A stretch of DNA of 40,909 bases from Entrophospora sp. SA101 (GCA_958430865.1 CAUDNR010003768.1:1-40909); one strand, 5' to 3'; counted from the stretch's first letter, positions 15,225 through 26,392 are shown. The notes: generated by a model from the sequence alone, not told the origin. Numbers and translations are program-made.

Positions 15225-15697
15225 GTCCATCATTAAACTTTATTTTACCATCGTTACCCCACCTAGGCTATAAAACATTGGATGTTTCTTTATTATCAAC
15301 CTTACCACAAAAATTTTCATCTTTATTACATACGATAATACATGCATTTGACACTCCAGCTTACAGTAATTTAACAACAGATTTTTGTATGAATTCTTTT
15401 AATCCAAACACTCCAAATCATCCTTCTGTAGCTTATTATTCATATGGTGCTGCAACTGAAATTCCAATATGGTCACCATTACATCTTCCTTATCAGATAA
15501 TTAAAGAGAAAGAAGGTCCAAATGATGGTTTGGTTAGTGTAAAATCTGCTCGATGGGGGAGATACGTGCGTACAGTTGAATGTGATCATTGGGATTTGAC
15601 AGAGTGTTGGAGATTCAAACTTGGTTCATCAAATCAATTTAATCCTGTAGAGTTTTATGTTGAAGTTGCTAATTCATTAGCCAAAGAAGGTCATTAA
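14013..15697 (+). CDS. Alpha/beta-hydrolase, triacylglycerol-lipase type
   Basis: Five exons (14013-14235, 14317-14340, 14434-14533, 14640-14736, 14816-15697) join in frame to 441 residues. Lipase landmarks: PIVLCHGLFGFDKLG (oxyanion-hole region), HYWGGVQEALQKLGA, LIAHSMGGLDCRYL (nucleophile elbow, Ser in AHSMG), IGTPHRGSP, and later NDGLVSVKSARWG (probable acid) and DHWDLTE (probable catalytic His). The Ser-Asp-His set appears complete, so it should hydrolyse lipid esters; the exact substrate is not deducible. A low-complexity insert, including 22 consecutive Asn, lies between the nucleophile and the acid/His part, probably in a lid or surface loop. No clear signal peptide is seen at the chosen ATG. 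A GTG three bases upstream is not used as the start. AATAAA lies about 175 bases after the stop. Confidence 0.88.
15158..15223 (+). repeat. (AAT)22 microsatellite coding poly-Asn
   Basis: Twenty-two perfect AAT codons inside the last exon of the lipase, flanked by AGT/AAC-rich sequence (Ser/Asn). The length is likely variable between strains or nuclei. Confidence 0.95.
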
Positions 15698-15971
15698 ATA
15701 ACAATGATAATAATGATAGTAATAATATAAACAAAAAAATTTTTTTTTTCAATGATTGATAAAGGCCTGAGAAAATTTACAATTCGTAACAAAAGTTTTA
15801 TATTAGGAAATTTAGACAGTTATTTCTTTATTAATACTAATGTTTAAATTTTATATTTGTTGTTTGAAAATAAAATTTTCAAATAATTAGTTATATTAAT
15901 TAGTTGTATTACCAAACTATGTCGCATTCGTCAAACTGACCGAACTGCGTTTGGTAGAAAAAAAGAGTTAC

Positions 15972-16005
<34 letters not shown>

Positions 16006-16126
16006 GTGTTATATGGGACTTGAAGTTGAATGCGTTAAAGATCTACGTGTCGCACATAAAATTCTTCTCTATAAACATATATTAAACGTAGTCACATAAT
16101 AAAGAATTTTGGCGCAATTATATATA
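15698..16126. other. Intergenic stretch with (ATT)n microsatellite
   Basis: The lipase 3' flank, then a (TAT)n run at 15972-16005 about 120 bases upstream of the tRNA. No gene seen. Confidence 0.5.
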
Positions 16127-16199
16127 GGGGGTCTAGCTCAAATGGTAGAGCGATCGCTTCGCATGCGATAGGCACTGGGATCGATACCCAGGTCCTCCA
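16127..16199 (+). tRNA. tRNA-Ala, anticodon CGC (reads GCG)
   Basis: A 73-base cloverleaf without CCA. The acceptor arm 16127-16133 pairs with 16192-16198 and contains G3:U70, the alanine identity pair; U6:U67 is a mismatch. The D stem GCTC/GAGC encloses AAATGGTA. The anticodon stem ATCGC/GCGAT holds loop TTCGCAT with CGC at 16160-16162. The variable loop is AGGCA. The T stem CTGGG/CCCAG has loop ATCGATA, so base 54 is A instead of the usual T. The discriminator is A73. There is no intron. Internal A and B boxes are recognisable (TAGCTCAAATGG and GATCGATACC). Confidence 0.93.
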
Positions 16200-16210
16200 T
16201 GAAAGAAAGC

Positions 16211-16216
16211 TTTTTT
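16211..16216 (+). terminator. Pol III T6 terminator of tRNA-Ala
   Basis: A run of six T's starting 12 bases after the discriminator base is the expected RNA polymerase III stop signal. Confidence 0.75.
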
Positions 16217-16351
16217 GAAAATTCCATTAAATTGATATTAGGATCATTATTCAAGATTTATTTATTTTTTAATTATGATAATAATTAACTTCTAGTTATT
16301 AAAAGAAAAAAAAAAGTAAATAATAATATATGTACATTGCATTGAATGATT

Positions 16352-18085
16352 TTAATTTTCATTAAAATCTTTTAGCAAAGAAGAAATGGCGTCCACAGTA
16401 CCCACAACACAACCAATTAAACCCACCAGTATCACAAATAAATTTAAAATCATTTCCCAAATAGTCATACTATTCCACCCAAACAATCTAACATAAAATA
16501 CTACGGGTAATACAAATACCAATAAACAGTTTGCGAATGCACCTAGCAATGACATAAAATCGCCAAAAAAAGGAACTAGTATCGCAATTATCACGGAAAT
16601 AATAAGATGACATGTACGAAATCCTGCTCGAAGAAAGAATTCCATCAAAGGTGAATGATATTCTGTTGTGATCTTTAAGGATTTCTCGGTATCATATGCA
16701 AACGAAGTCATGATAATTGGCGCAGTTAAAAGTACATGGATAGTGATAAAAATCAATGCTAATTCCAATGGCAACCCTAAATTATTATGAAAATGATAAC
16801 AAAAGATTAACTGAAAATTATTCGTTAATTAAATTCAAAATTAATCAATTAATTAACAATAATAATTATGATATTATTATTACCCTTTGGTAAGTTATTA
16901 AGAATAGGACTTGTAGTAAGATCTCCATATACATAATATCCTGAAAATGCAACTAAACTATACATTAGAGCACATGTACTCATGGTAGCAATAGCCACTT
17001 TATTCCAGTTTTTTGGTTTTTCCATGTTTTCTTCGATGTGTGGGAAAACATTATTACCGCCAAAGGAAAAAGATATTGTAGCCAAAGCAATTGGAAATTG
17101 AGAAAATACAACAAAGTCGTGAGAAGGTGGATCCGGTAAATTGCGAACATCAGAAAGATCTTGAAATGAAAGGACAACTATAACAATGACACAAAAAAAC
17201 GTAGCAAAAGAGCCAAATATGCTAATTTTCAACAATTCAAAATTAAATAAGATAAAGATTAATTATTGGTTGACAAAAACCAAAATTTAAATTCGCTCAA
17301 TATATATATGAAAATATAATATAAACCTTAATATCAATACTTCTTTTAATGTTTTAGTTAATATAAATGGTATTGCAACTAATGATGCACAGATACATGT
17401 CCATACTCGAAATCCCAAATGAAGCCCCAAATTGTCACTTAAAGCATCGAAATTTTGAGCAGCCAGTATAAAATATAAAATAGGAACGCCGACTAGTATC
17501 GCATTGTTGAATATACCCACTAATATGTATTTACCAAATTTACCATATGCATGATAGCCAATGTCTTGATACGTGTCGAGACGTGATTCTCTGGTGAACA
17601 AATAATAATAATATATTGTTATTAGTGAAAACAGAATAAAACAAAAAATACAAGAATAATTAATTACCCATCATAATAAAGACATTTAATCAACAGTATA
17701 CTGGTATGTATGGAAATTATCATTGATAAAATTATCAAAAACAATCCAACCCACCCTCCTTGCTTAAGAGCATATGGCAATCCTAAGATTCCTGTCCCTG
17801 CTACTACACAACTAAAAAATTATAAATTTTATTATTATTAACTTTATTTATAATTTTATTATTATTAATTTTACTTTTAATTTTATATGGTAGCAAGTAG
17901 TAAGTAACTCACGTAGCGTGTATATAAGCAGCAAAGCTTGAACCTTTAACATCAACTACTCTTTCGGCAATTTGTATGTTGTTATTAATATTAAATTGAT
18001 GATCTTCATGACTAGTCAATAATGGCTCTTCAGATTCTATAGAGTATCTGTCTATTCCCGTTATTTGATTTTTAATTAACAACAT
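16352..18085 (-). CDS. Amino-acid transporter, AAAP/AVT (SLC36/38-like) family
   Basis: Five minus-strand exons (18085-17913, 17811-17668, 17590-17327, 17221-16884, 16776-16352) join in frame to 447 residues. A polar N-terminus of about 50 residues precedes SSFAAYIHATCVVAGTGILG and LPYALKQGGWVG, the AAAP hallmark at the first membrane helix. About ten further hydrophobic segments follow, including a conserved FSFGGNNVFPHIEENM stretch in the middle, like the 'F.G....P.i...M' motif of AVT/SLC36/38 transporters. The family moves neutral amino acids with protons across vacuolar or plasma membranes; direction and substrate cannot be read from sequence. No frameshift or stop was found. It converges with the tRNA, whose end lies about 150 bases beyond this gene's stop. 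Confidence 0.9.
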
Positions 18086-19829
18086 CACTATAATAATAGT
18101 ACTCGTAGATTAACTAAAGAAACCACAATTGCTGCGCTATAAATAGGATTAAGCCCCTTCCTTCTATTTTCAAAACCGGAAAAGACAGGTATTCATTATT
18201 ATCAACTAAGGATGAATAACCTTAATATAATTGGTGTGATGAATAAAAGGGACGTATAAGGTTCGGGGTAATATGTAGGGGCCCAAATCTTCCTAAATAT
18301 GGTAATTTAATGTGATTTGTTAACACAAAAAAACATTAAATGTTCAAGTAAAAATGTTAGTGGATGTTTTGTATGAACTAAATCTTTAATGAAGAAATAT
18401 ACTCTTTTTGGTAAAAAAAATATATTAATTAGGATGAGACGATGATGGTGATATTGATTACAATCGGAAGAGTAGATGATGATGGATTGGGTAGTTTCAT
18501 CATATGATACAATCCTTGAAGATTTCTGATAGTGATTGTCCTAGCTCTTGTAACTTTTAAGTTTGTAAAAATAAGGGAATGGATGGTATGATGTAAAAAT
18601 GTTGAATAAGAAAAGTCATATTAGTTAATTGATTAAAATAAAAAAATAGTGATTTTTTCTTGCATTAAATATAATCGTGCTTAGTCATATGCGCTGATTT
18701 TGTTTGAATCTCAAAATTCAGTACGGTATGATTATTATTATTATTATTATTATACTAATACTAGCAAAAACCCCATTTGACTCAATTGGTTTGACGGGAT
18801 GTTGAGTAAAACTTTTTTTTTAGCAAATAAATTTTTTGGGAGTTGCACAATATGATACATGGTTTGAAAAAAAGGGCCAAAAAAACAAATCGAAGTCTGA
18901 TGATTTTATAACCCTCTTAATATAAAAAAATCGTGGGAAAAAAACAAGTGTCAAACAAAGAATATTTCCATTACCAATTTCGTCGTGTAACAATCTATAC
19001 AAATTTAGATAGGACGGGAAAAACTATTTATTGCCCGCAAAAAAATTTGTATTTTGATTTTAATATTACCCGATTGATTGATTAATTATTTTCATATACC
19101 TTAAATTAATGGAACAAAATAATAATATATATATATATATATATATAAAGAAATAACAATTTTTTAATGATGCGAATCAATATACAAAATTTTTCAAGCA
19201 AGATAAACAATATACTGTATTATTTATTTAATGTTACAAAGAACAATTGAAATTTTACCCATTTTTAAATGTTTATAAATATTTGATTGATGTAATACGA
19301 GACAGATGGGGTCTGGAAATTGGATGGGGGTATGCTGCAGACAAAGTGAACATTTTGTATTACCAAAAATTTCAAGTTCATAATTGACATGTTGCACAAA
19401 TGTTCTATATACATAGTAGACATGTTGATTGGCACTTGGTGTTGTACAAAGATTTTTTTGACCACGATTGATTTTTTGGAAAACAATTCATTTGACAAAA
19501 TCCAAGGTAACAAAATGCGAGTGTTGTTGTTTGGCATGGTTCTCCTAAAGAAGTTGTGTTAATAACTAACCAGGGGTAATTTTTTTTACTTGTATTGATA
19601 TATATATTTTGGTTATTATAATAAATATTTTAATTGAAATCAAAACGTGGGCAGATTTTGCTGGATAATTATAAGATTCTTGATGATGAATAAACGATTG
19701 GTATTTCACTTTGCGTAATCGCAATCAATATTAATATTATTATAAGATGTCAAGGCAACACATCGTCGAAAAGAAACTTTTCGATATGCGATGTTTGATT
19801 ATTGGAAATTGGCAGGTGTTGAAGCATGC
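18086..19829. other. Gene-poor AT-rich stretch
   Basis: Holds an (ATT)n run at 18731-18753 and an (AT)n run ending at 19147. Two minus-strand frames of 60-90 codons (18820-19002, 19265-19537) have no motif and no splice context. No gene supported. Confidence 0.4.
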
Positions 19830-20735
19830 ACACTACCTTGAACACTTACAGTCATTCTCACACGTTCCTTGTGTACACAAGGCTAATCTGACCAGCTTGC
19901 CCTGAGATACTATGAATGATGCAAATAAAATTCAGGGGGGTACGTGGCCCTGGAATTTATGAGACTGCATCAATCGTCAATGATATTTTCACTAATCTTC
20001 CCTCATAGCACCAGGCTGCTGACATGTTAGACGAAAAGTTTCCTGCAACAATCCTGGTAAGGATGGCTCTGTCACCATGATCACTGGCATCAAGATGAAA
20101 GCTGTAAATAAAATGGTTCGGATTTTGTTTGGTATGTTATAAATTAATCATTTTCATAAATTCTCTGTTTCTCTTTAATTTTTGTTTGGCCAACTGAATT
20201 TGTTATTTAAATGAATGGAGTAGGGTTGTTGGTGAGTAGGCGTGTCACCAACAAGACAGCAACCCAGGACTCAAAACTTTGAATTCAAGGAAAATCTAAA
20301 TCAGTAACCCATGTTGCAAACTTCAGAGTCGGAGAATTTTGAATCAGTTGAAGACACTGACTTTATTCTGGCGAGAGGGATATAACACAAAGTCACCACC
20401 ACACAAGCATCAACTATCATTGATCAATGCCCATATGGAATCGGCAGCCTGGTCTGAGAGGGAGATAAGGGAAATATTTGTCCAAAGCCTTCCAACATGT
20501 TCAACCCTCTTTCACCTGTGGGAAAAAATTCCATGGTGCTGAATTGTGCTTGATTGCACCGTGATTGCATGTTTGTGATAGGAAATTTTTAATTAAATCT
20601 GATACCTGTGATCAACATCAGATTTATTATTCAGAAAAAATAATTCATTCTGTGAATCCCAAAGATTTGGGTAGACATGAATTATTAAAAGTTTCATTCA
20701 TGCATGGTCTTGTGTGATGCAATTGTTTGTTATAT
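19830..20735 (+). repeat. Diverged copy of the 34-37 kb repeat unit
   Basis: Blocks match the tandem unit at 34260-34560 in the same order: TTCCTTGTG...AAGGCTAATCTGAC (near 19867), a nearby AAATTCAGGGGGG-type block, then AAGCCTTCCAACATGTTCAA with a following CACCTGTG(G/A) block (near 20485), and GATAGGAAATTTTTAATTAAATCTGATACC (from about 20575). The stretch between them is longer here, so this copy carries extra sequence or the tandem units lost some. A weaker match to the GCATGGTCTTG...GTGATGCAATT block occurs near 20702. It is a dispersed repeat of unknown class. Confidence 0.55.
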
Positions 20736-21268
20736 CAATGATAACATCAAATGTATTAAACAACCATCAAAATATTTAATGGATGGAAGCATTCACATAC
20801 AAAGAAATGATTAAATAGCTAAGTCTTTTTTGTTTTGCTTTATCAAAATATATGATTAATTATATTTAAAATATACAATAAAAAAATCACATGACTGCAC
20901 CACTATGTCAAGCTAATTATTTTGTATCACATCTTTTTTTGGTTATAAATAATCTACACAGCGAGTTTCGATTTAACGGACATTTTTGTACCATAACCAG
21001 GAAATTTAAAATATAATAGCATAATAACAAGTTTTTAAATGAAATCATGACAGTGAGCTTCGTGCCTTTTACTTACACAACGACATCACTCAGTCAAGAC
21101 AATAGTCAATTTTATTAATTCAAAAAAATATAAATAGGATGGCCATCCACACCAGGGCTATAAATAGTACTTTAAAAATCCGGATTTTCCTTTTTACCAG
21201 TGATTATTATTTTTTTTCCGGAATTCGCTGGCTAGTTCAAAGGTATTTTTTCTCAAGAACAAAAAAAG
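20736..21268. other. Intergenic stretch
   Basis: No reading frame, RNA or repeat could be supported here. Confidence 0.35.
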
Positions 21269-21494
21269 ATGGATAAATTATATAATGACTTTAAGAATTT
21301 ATTTGGCGAAAATGACAAATCTTCCAATATGTATATTTTTTATATATATTTAGCACATACAAGGAATCTATCATTCTCTGAAAAAGAAAAACCATATATT
21401 AACTCAGTATTTTTTCAAAAGGTCATTGTAAGTATTTATATATATATATATAATGAACAGTACTAGTTATGATGAAAGGTATCAACGAAAAGAA

Positions 21495-21536
21495 ATATAT
21501 ATTGCTATCCCTAAGCTGGGTTTCTGCAATATATAT
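21495..21536. repeat. Palindrome-flanked element, copy 1
   Basis: Inverted arms ATATATATTGC (21495-21505) and GCAATATATAT (21526-21536) enclose a 20-base core TATCCCTAAGCTGGGTTTCT. A near-identical element lies 89 bases further on. Its size is hairpin- or MITE-like; no coding. Confidence 0.7.
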
Positions 21537-21583
21537 ATCAATGAAAAAAAAAGGTTGCTTCTTGATATATTGATGAAAAAAGA

Positions 21584-21623
21584 GATATATTGCAATCCCT
21601 AAGCCGGGTTTCTGCAATATATC
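21584..21623. repeat. Palindrome-flanked element, copy 2
   Basis: Perfect 11-base inverted arms GATATATTGCA (21584-21594) and TGCAATATATC (21613-21623) enclose core ATCCCTAAGCCGGGTTTC. The core differs from copy 1 by CTGGG versus CCGGG, a change consistent with CpG decay. Confidence 0.75.
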
Positions 21624-22068
21624 AATGAAGAAAATAAAGGGATAAATTAGATCTTTCTTTGGCCAACTATTATGAAGTTCATTTTATTTTCATATATGTT
21701 AAAATGCAAAAAAAAAAAATATCTAGTTAACACACATTATTTGTGCACATATACAATTATATTTATTTCAGAATCCGCTGTATGTCAATACAGCAAGTAT
21801 CTTCTATTCCTTGATAAAAGAATTGAAAAGAAAACACCAATATACCAAATATTGGAAGACTATTGAAGGATGTGCAGAGGATTGTGACATTTAGGAGTCG
21901 TTACGTGATCTGAACATAGTAGACAGTAATGAAACTGTTTCAGAAGAAGATAGTAATGATAGTGAATATGAAGAAGCCACGTTTGAAAAATCAAAAAAAA
22001 ATTTGAATTGTTATTTATTAATTTGGTATAACGGAAGTTATATAATGGTTAATAGAATTAGAAGTTAA

Positions 22069-22842
22069 TTTTGCATACCCAAAATTTTTTTGCCAAACCT
22101 GAATGCAAACTCTGGTAACCGGTTACATAACCTCCCGTTACATTTAGCATTTCAATTAACTCTTTTGATTTTTAAGATTTTTTAAAAAGATTATCTTACC
22201 TATTATTGTTTTTATTTAATAGTTTCCCACAAAAGGATTTCATCAAGGATTTTATGGTCCAAGGAATGTCCAATATACCATACGTTAATCACATTGAAAA
22301 GAGCTTTTATTATGGAATGATGTATAATTTAATTTAACACACACTTTATATATAATGTTATTTAATATGAATTTAATATTTCAAATTTCAAATTTAAGAA
22401 ATGTAATTTGGAAGAGCAGCTTCTACCAACGGGAAGCTATAAATGTTAATGAAAGGGCTTATTCTTTCGATTTAGCATATCAAATCATAAATTTTGTATT
22501 TCTCAATGTAGAACAAATAGAAAGACATTGGGATGGAGCTAGGAGGAATTTCCGTTTTTTTTCAGATCCTATTTCCAGCCCTGGTCCTCACACTTTTTTT
22601 TTTCGTAACCTCTCTCGACCAAATTCAACCTCTTATTATTATATTTCATTCATAATTGAAAAAAAAAACTATTTTTAGATGATCTGCATAACAGGCAATC
22701 AGAATTTCGTACCCAAGTAAGCCACCCTTAATCAAAAAAAAATTTAACCACATCAATCAAATTTGAATTAAAAAAATCAGCTAGCGAAATAGAAAATTTG
22801 TTTTAAAGAATTCATTCAAGGCTTGCGCATTTCTTTTAAACC
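22069..22842. other. Stretch with weak coding-like frames
   Basis: A plus-strand frame at 22355-22678 (containing REAINVNERAYSFDLAYQII and ERHWDGARRNFRF) and a short frame near 22224 (FPTKGFHQGFYGPRNVQY) look somewhat protein-like, but no splice model joins them convincingly and no family is recognised. Confidence 0.25.
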
Positions 22843-23446
22843 TTATTGATTTAAGAAATTTAATCTCTTATAGTCATTTGCGACATTGACGTCCACTTTT
22901 AAGCAGTCAAAATCAAAAGATAGAATGTCAAACGACTTCCAGGAAGAAGCTCGACTCATCGCCACATAGATTTGTCCTGTTGCAAACATGTTATGCTCTA
23001 TAGTCAAGGTTGCATGTGGCAGTGTTAGGCCTCGAGTCTTGTGCACAGTAAGAGCAAATGCATTCTGCAACGGAAATTGACACCTTGATGCCGGTACGCC
23101 ATTGATATCAAAATTTGCAACGCTTTTCTGAACGTTGATTTTCATCACATCGTTAGTTGTTGGGAACGTAACTGCCACATTGTCATCATCAACGACTTTA
23201 ATTATCACCCCTATCGTCCCATTGCAGATGTTGTGCTCGAACAGTCTGCTGTTCAAAAACATGACCTTCGCTCCTTCTTGAATTGTAATGGATTTTTGGA
23301 GGTTCGTGTGATTCTTGAAAGGCAAGTTGATAGACCTCACCATCGATCCTCTCACGATTTAAAGCGTCGACCACCAGGGAAACAACTGGATCGGAGCACC
23401 AGTCATCAAAAGGTAAGTGCTGGCAAACGAAGGCATTTATTTGGTC
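22843..23446 (-). pseudogene. PIF1-like helicase C-terminal remnant
   Basis: On the minus strand the frame ending at 22843 contains SITIQEGAKVMFLNSRL, CNGTIGVI, FALTVHKTRGLTLPHATL and GQIYVAMSRASSW, the C-terminal motifs of PIF1-type DNA helicases (the 'vHK.QG.Tl' and 'yVA.SRa' blocks). Upstream, similar family sequence (DALNRERIDGEVYQLAF) lies in a different frame, so a frameshift falls near 23310-23330, and beyond about 23446 the frame is stopped. ATPase motifs I and II are missing. This is the 3' end of a broken helicase. PIF1-like proteins abound as stand-alone genes and as part of Helitron transposons; no Helitron Rep domain or terminus is visible to decide. Confidence 0.75.
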
Positions 23447-23792
23447 TGATATTCAAGGGTACCAACAACGTGGGTGGTGCCTATCATCACTGGTGTTTAT
23501 TCTGAACGCTTTTTAGTTGACCTCCACATATTTTTGTTCTTCTACACGGCACACAGCCACACAGCCACCGTATGTGTTCCACTGGCTGACTTGACGAACA
23601 TGGTTGACGACAAGATAGACGACATAGAAAATAATCAAAATTAAAGAAATACTATGCAAAAAGCAAGCGAGTAAAAAACTTTCAAGAGGCGAATCGGTTT
23701 GTTTTTTATTCATTTATTTGTTTATACATCCCAGATCAAAGGTCAATTTGATCAATTAGATGTTTTTTTCAAGCCTACATCACCATAGAAGA

Positions 23793-23946
23793 TTAAATTT
23801 CGGTTGTTAAAAAAATCAACCAAGCTTTTTTTTCCTTAATTAAAAAAAAAAGATCCTTCGCAAAGAAGAACCCCTCATGTGAATCGAAGGCTATTTGCGA
23901 ATTTCGATTGTTAAAAAAATCCAACTAAACTTTTTTTTCTTAATTA
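23793..23946. repeat. Local ~110-base duplication
   Basis: AAATTTCGGTTGTTAAAAAA...AAGCTTTTTTTTCCTTAATTA (from about 23796) recurs as AATTTCGATTGTTAAAAAAA...AAACTTTTTTTTCTTAATTA (from about 23900). Between them sits a block that recurs at 32195. Confidence 0.6.
23849..23905 (+). repeat. Dispersed repeat, copy 1
   Basis: Begins AAGATCCTTCGCAAAGAAG and continues through CATGTGAATCGAAGGCTATT. It matches 32195-32249 over about 55 bases. CTTCGCAA here is CTTTGCAA there, and AATCGAAG here is AATCAAAT there, so two of the differences are CpG to TpG/CpA. Confidence 0.7.
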
Positions 23947-24864
23947 ATTAATGTGTTCGGAAATTTTTCATTAATCAATGATTTTATTATTTTCTCCAAA
24001 AGAAATCAGATCATTCACTATCCTTCAAATGGTCAAAATCCAAAAAAATTGACAACGAAATAAAACGTTTTTGAACCCGGTCTCGTGACCAGAAAATATC
24101 ATTAATATTAACACGTTGTGTGACGAGCCTTTGACAATCCGAGATAAAGGTTCCAAGACAAGTCCATCAGTTTTTGGTCATTTTGAACGGTCCGAAACGT
24201 CAGAGCAAAACGAAGACCTAATGGTAGACAGCAGTCGACACCACGCAAAAAAACACCCAAAGCGAAACACGATTTCCTTTCAGTCAAGTATCTGTTTCGC
24301 TCAATCCTGACGTTTTGAACCAAAACAAATGTTTTTCAGTTTACAAATCATGACTAACAGATAGCAATTGGGTTTCGCACGATACAGTGACGTAAAATAA
24401 CCACAAACATTTATCATTTTTGGAAAACGAAAATATTTCTGTATATAATATTTTCAAATTTCAAATAATTTCAAACCAGCGCAGCAAAAAAAAAAAAACG
24501 ACTCATCACAAAGTTTTACCCTTTGATTTTGATCTCTTCCTTCCCCAAAAATTCAGTCGAGAAACAGGACGTTTAGAAGATTCATGATTCGTTACCGTAA
24601 CTGAAACTGAATCTTCTTTACAACGAATTATTTCCCGTGCAATCAAACATTTCAAAATTGGGTAAAGTCGTTAGATTAGGAAACATAAAAAAAAAAAAGA
24701 AATATTACACAAAATATAATAATAAAAAATCTACACAGAAATTACGACATTTACTAAGGCACCGTAAACGACAACCTTTTCTTCTTTTATTTATTCTCAA
24801 AAAAACCATTTTCTCCACTCTATTACAAACCCAAATTTTATATTTTATAAAACATTTATTTATA

Positions 24865-26392
24865 ATGTCATACAATAAACTGTTATCATTGTTATCACCA
24901 GAAAGAAAGGAATTTGTATTTAAAATCGAGAATGAAGTATATAATAATGCTCTGACTAATTCTGGTAAAGAAAGTAGAAAAGATTATTTTTTTTCATTGG
25001 TTGAAAAAAACAAGGAGCTTTCTGAAAATGAAAAAAAATATTGTAAGGAAAAGTTTATTTACAAAATTGAATCTAAAAATGCAAAACATAAATCAGGAAA
25101 ACCAAAAGAGTGTAACAAGTGCAAATTGATGAGATATTCTGATAGATTTTGTGAAGGCTGTATCAGTTTAAAATTACAGAGCCTTTTCACCGCTTGGACA
25201 TCTGGAAATAACATAATTGACAATTTTATTCAACAATGTCAAATGAAATCATCTCTGCCAAATTATATTTTAGAATGGATACCTTTCGAGCAATTTGAAA
25301 AAATAACAAAGTTGGCAGAAGGTGGATTTAGTTCAATTTATAGAGCTACATGGACAAGAGGAAAAATAAATGATTATAATGAAAATAAAAAGGAGTTTAG
25401 TTATCATGAAGGGCAACATGTAGTATTAAAAAGTTTAAATAATTCAAGTAATCCAGGAAAAGGTTTTTTTGATGAGGTTGGTAGTTGTCATTTAAAACAA
25501 AAATAAACAATGCTCTATTATACAATATTAATTGATTTTATATTTATTTCAGGCAATGAATTATTGTAAAATTAAATCACCAATGATTGTTAATTGCTAT
25601 GGTATAACTAAATTCCCAGATAATGGAAATTATGGATTAGTTTTAAATTATTATCCAGAGGGGAGTTTAAGGGGTTACTTACAAAAAAGTCATTTAACAT
25701 TAAAAGACAGAATTACAATATTTGATTATGTATGTGATGCATTAGATGATATACATGAAAATGATTTAATCCATTGTGATTTACATAGTGGTAATATACT
25801 TGTGCAAGGAGGCAATTGTTATATTACAGATTTGGGATTATGTGGACCAATTGATGAAAAATCATCAAATAAAGTCTATGGGATTGTATCATATGTTGCA
25901 CCCGAACTACTTAGAGGCAATAATGCAAAGAACACCAAAGAATCAGATATCTATAGTGTTGGGATGTTAATGTGGGAAATATTTGCGGGTCATCCACCAT
26001 TTAATGACAGAGCTCACAATCATCGTTTGATTTTTGATATATGTGCCAAAGGTTTACGACCACCAATACTGCCTGGAATGCCTGATGATTATGTGCAAAT
26101 GATGCAGAAGTGTTGGGATGTAGATCCATCAAAAAGACCAACGAGTAGAGAGCTTTATGATTTCGCTAGAAATAAGTGTAACGAAATTATTAATGATAAT
26201 AATGATACTACTACTAGTAGTAGTAATAATTCGCAACAAGTATACATATCACATCCAGATGCGTATCATAAAAGTAGAATCTTAGATGATGAGATTGCCA
26301 AATCTAAAAGCTTAAAAATTTATACAAGTAATGACAGCTCATTAAATAGCCTTGATTTTAACTCTCTTCTCTTAAATGATAACAAAGGGTGA
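24865..26392 (+). CDS. TKL-type protein kinase (intact copy 2)
   Basis: Two exons (24865-25476 and 25553-26392) join in frame to 483 residues. The N-terminal ~160 residues include an ECNKCK...RFCEGC block (C-x2-C-x9-C-x2-C, possibly metal binding) typical of the expanded Glomeromycotina kinases. The kinase domain runs from about residue 160 to 430: LAEGGFSSIYRATW (glycine loop), VVLKSL (beta-3 Lys), FFDE at the alpha-C helix, the catalytic loop HCDLHSGN (HRD replaced by HCD), the DLG triplet, YGIVSYVAPELL, SDIYSVGMLMWEIFAG and CWDVDPSKRP. The conserved Lys, Asp, Asn and second Asp are present, so catalysis is plausible. The Ser/Asn-rich tail is variable among copies. I start at ATG 24865 because the pseudogene copy begins at the same MSY. 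The GAG|GTTGGT donor keeps the FFDE|AMNYCK helix continuous. Substrates are unknown; signalling is inferred. Confidence 0.88.

Larger units (their letters stand above)
21269..22068 (+). pseudogene. Two-exon hypothetical gene interrupted by an in-frame TAG
   Basis: Exon 1 (21269-21427) codes 53 residues beginning MDKLYNDFKNLFGENDKS and ends at a GTAAGT donor. Exon 2 starts at 21772 after a TTTCAG acceptor in the correct phase (NPLYVNTASIFYSLIKELK, then KYWKTIEGCAEDCDI). TAG at 21892-21894 closes a 93-residue protein. After it the frame stays open for 57 codons, starting ESLRDLNIVDSNETVSEEDS with an acidic, serine-rich character, until TAA at 22066. Either the short protein is real or TAG is a disabling mutation. 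The 344-base intron is unusually long for this window and contains two palindromes. The family is not recognised. Confidence 0.4.
23447..24864. other. Stretch upstream of the intact kinase
   Basis: Holds the repeats described separately and the kinase 5' flank. Short frames on both strands at 24108-24323 overlap each other and show no motif. The reading frame of kinase exon 1 is open upstream of its ATG but looks non-coding (Lys/Phe-rich, AT-driven). Confidence 0.4.

Noticed and set aside
23233..23505. Plus-strand frame over the PIF1 region
   Set aside because: Antisense of the helicase remnant, which has clear motifs on minus.
24637..24864. N-terminal extension of the intact kinase
   Set aside because: Open but begins at a non-ATG codon and is not like protein; the pseudogene copy starts at the MSY ATG.
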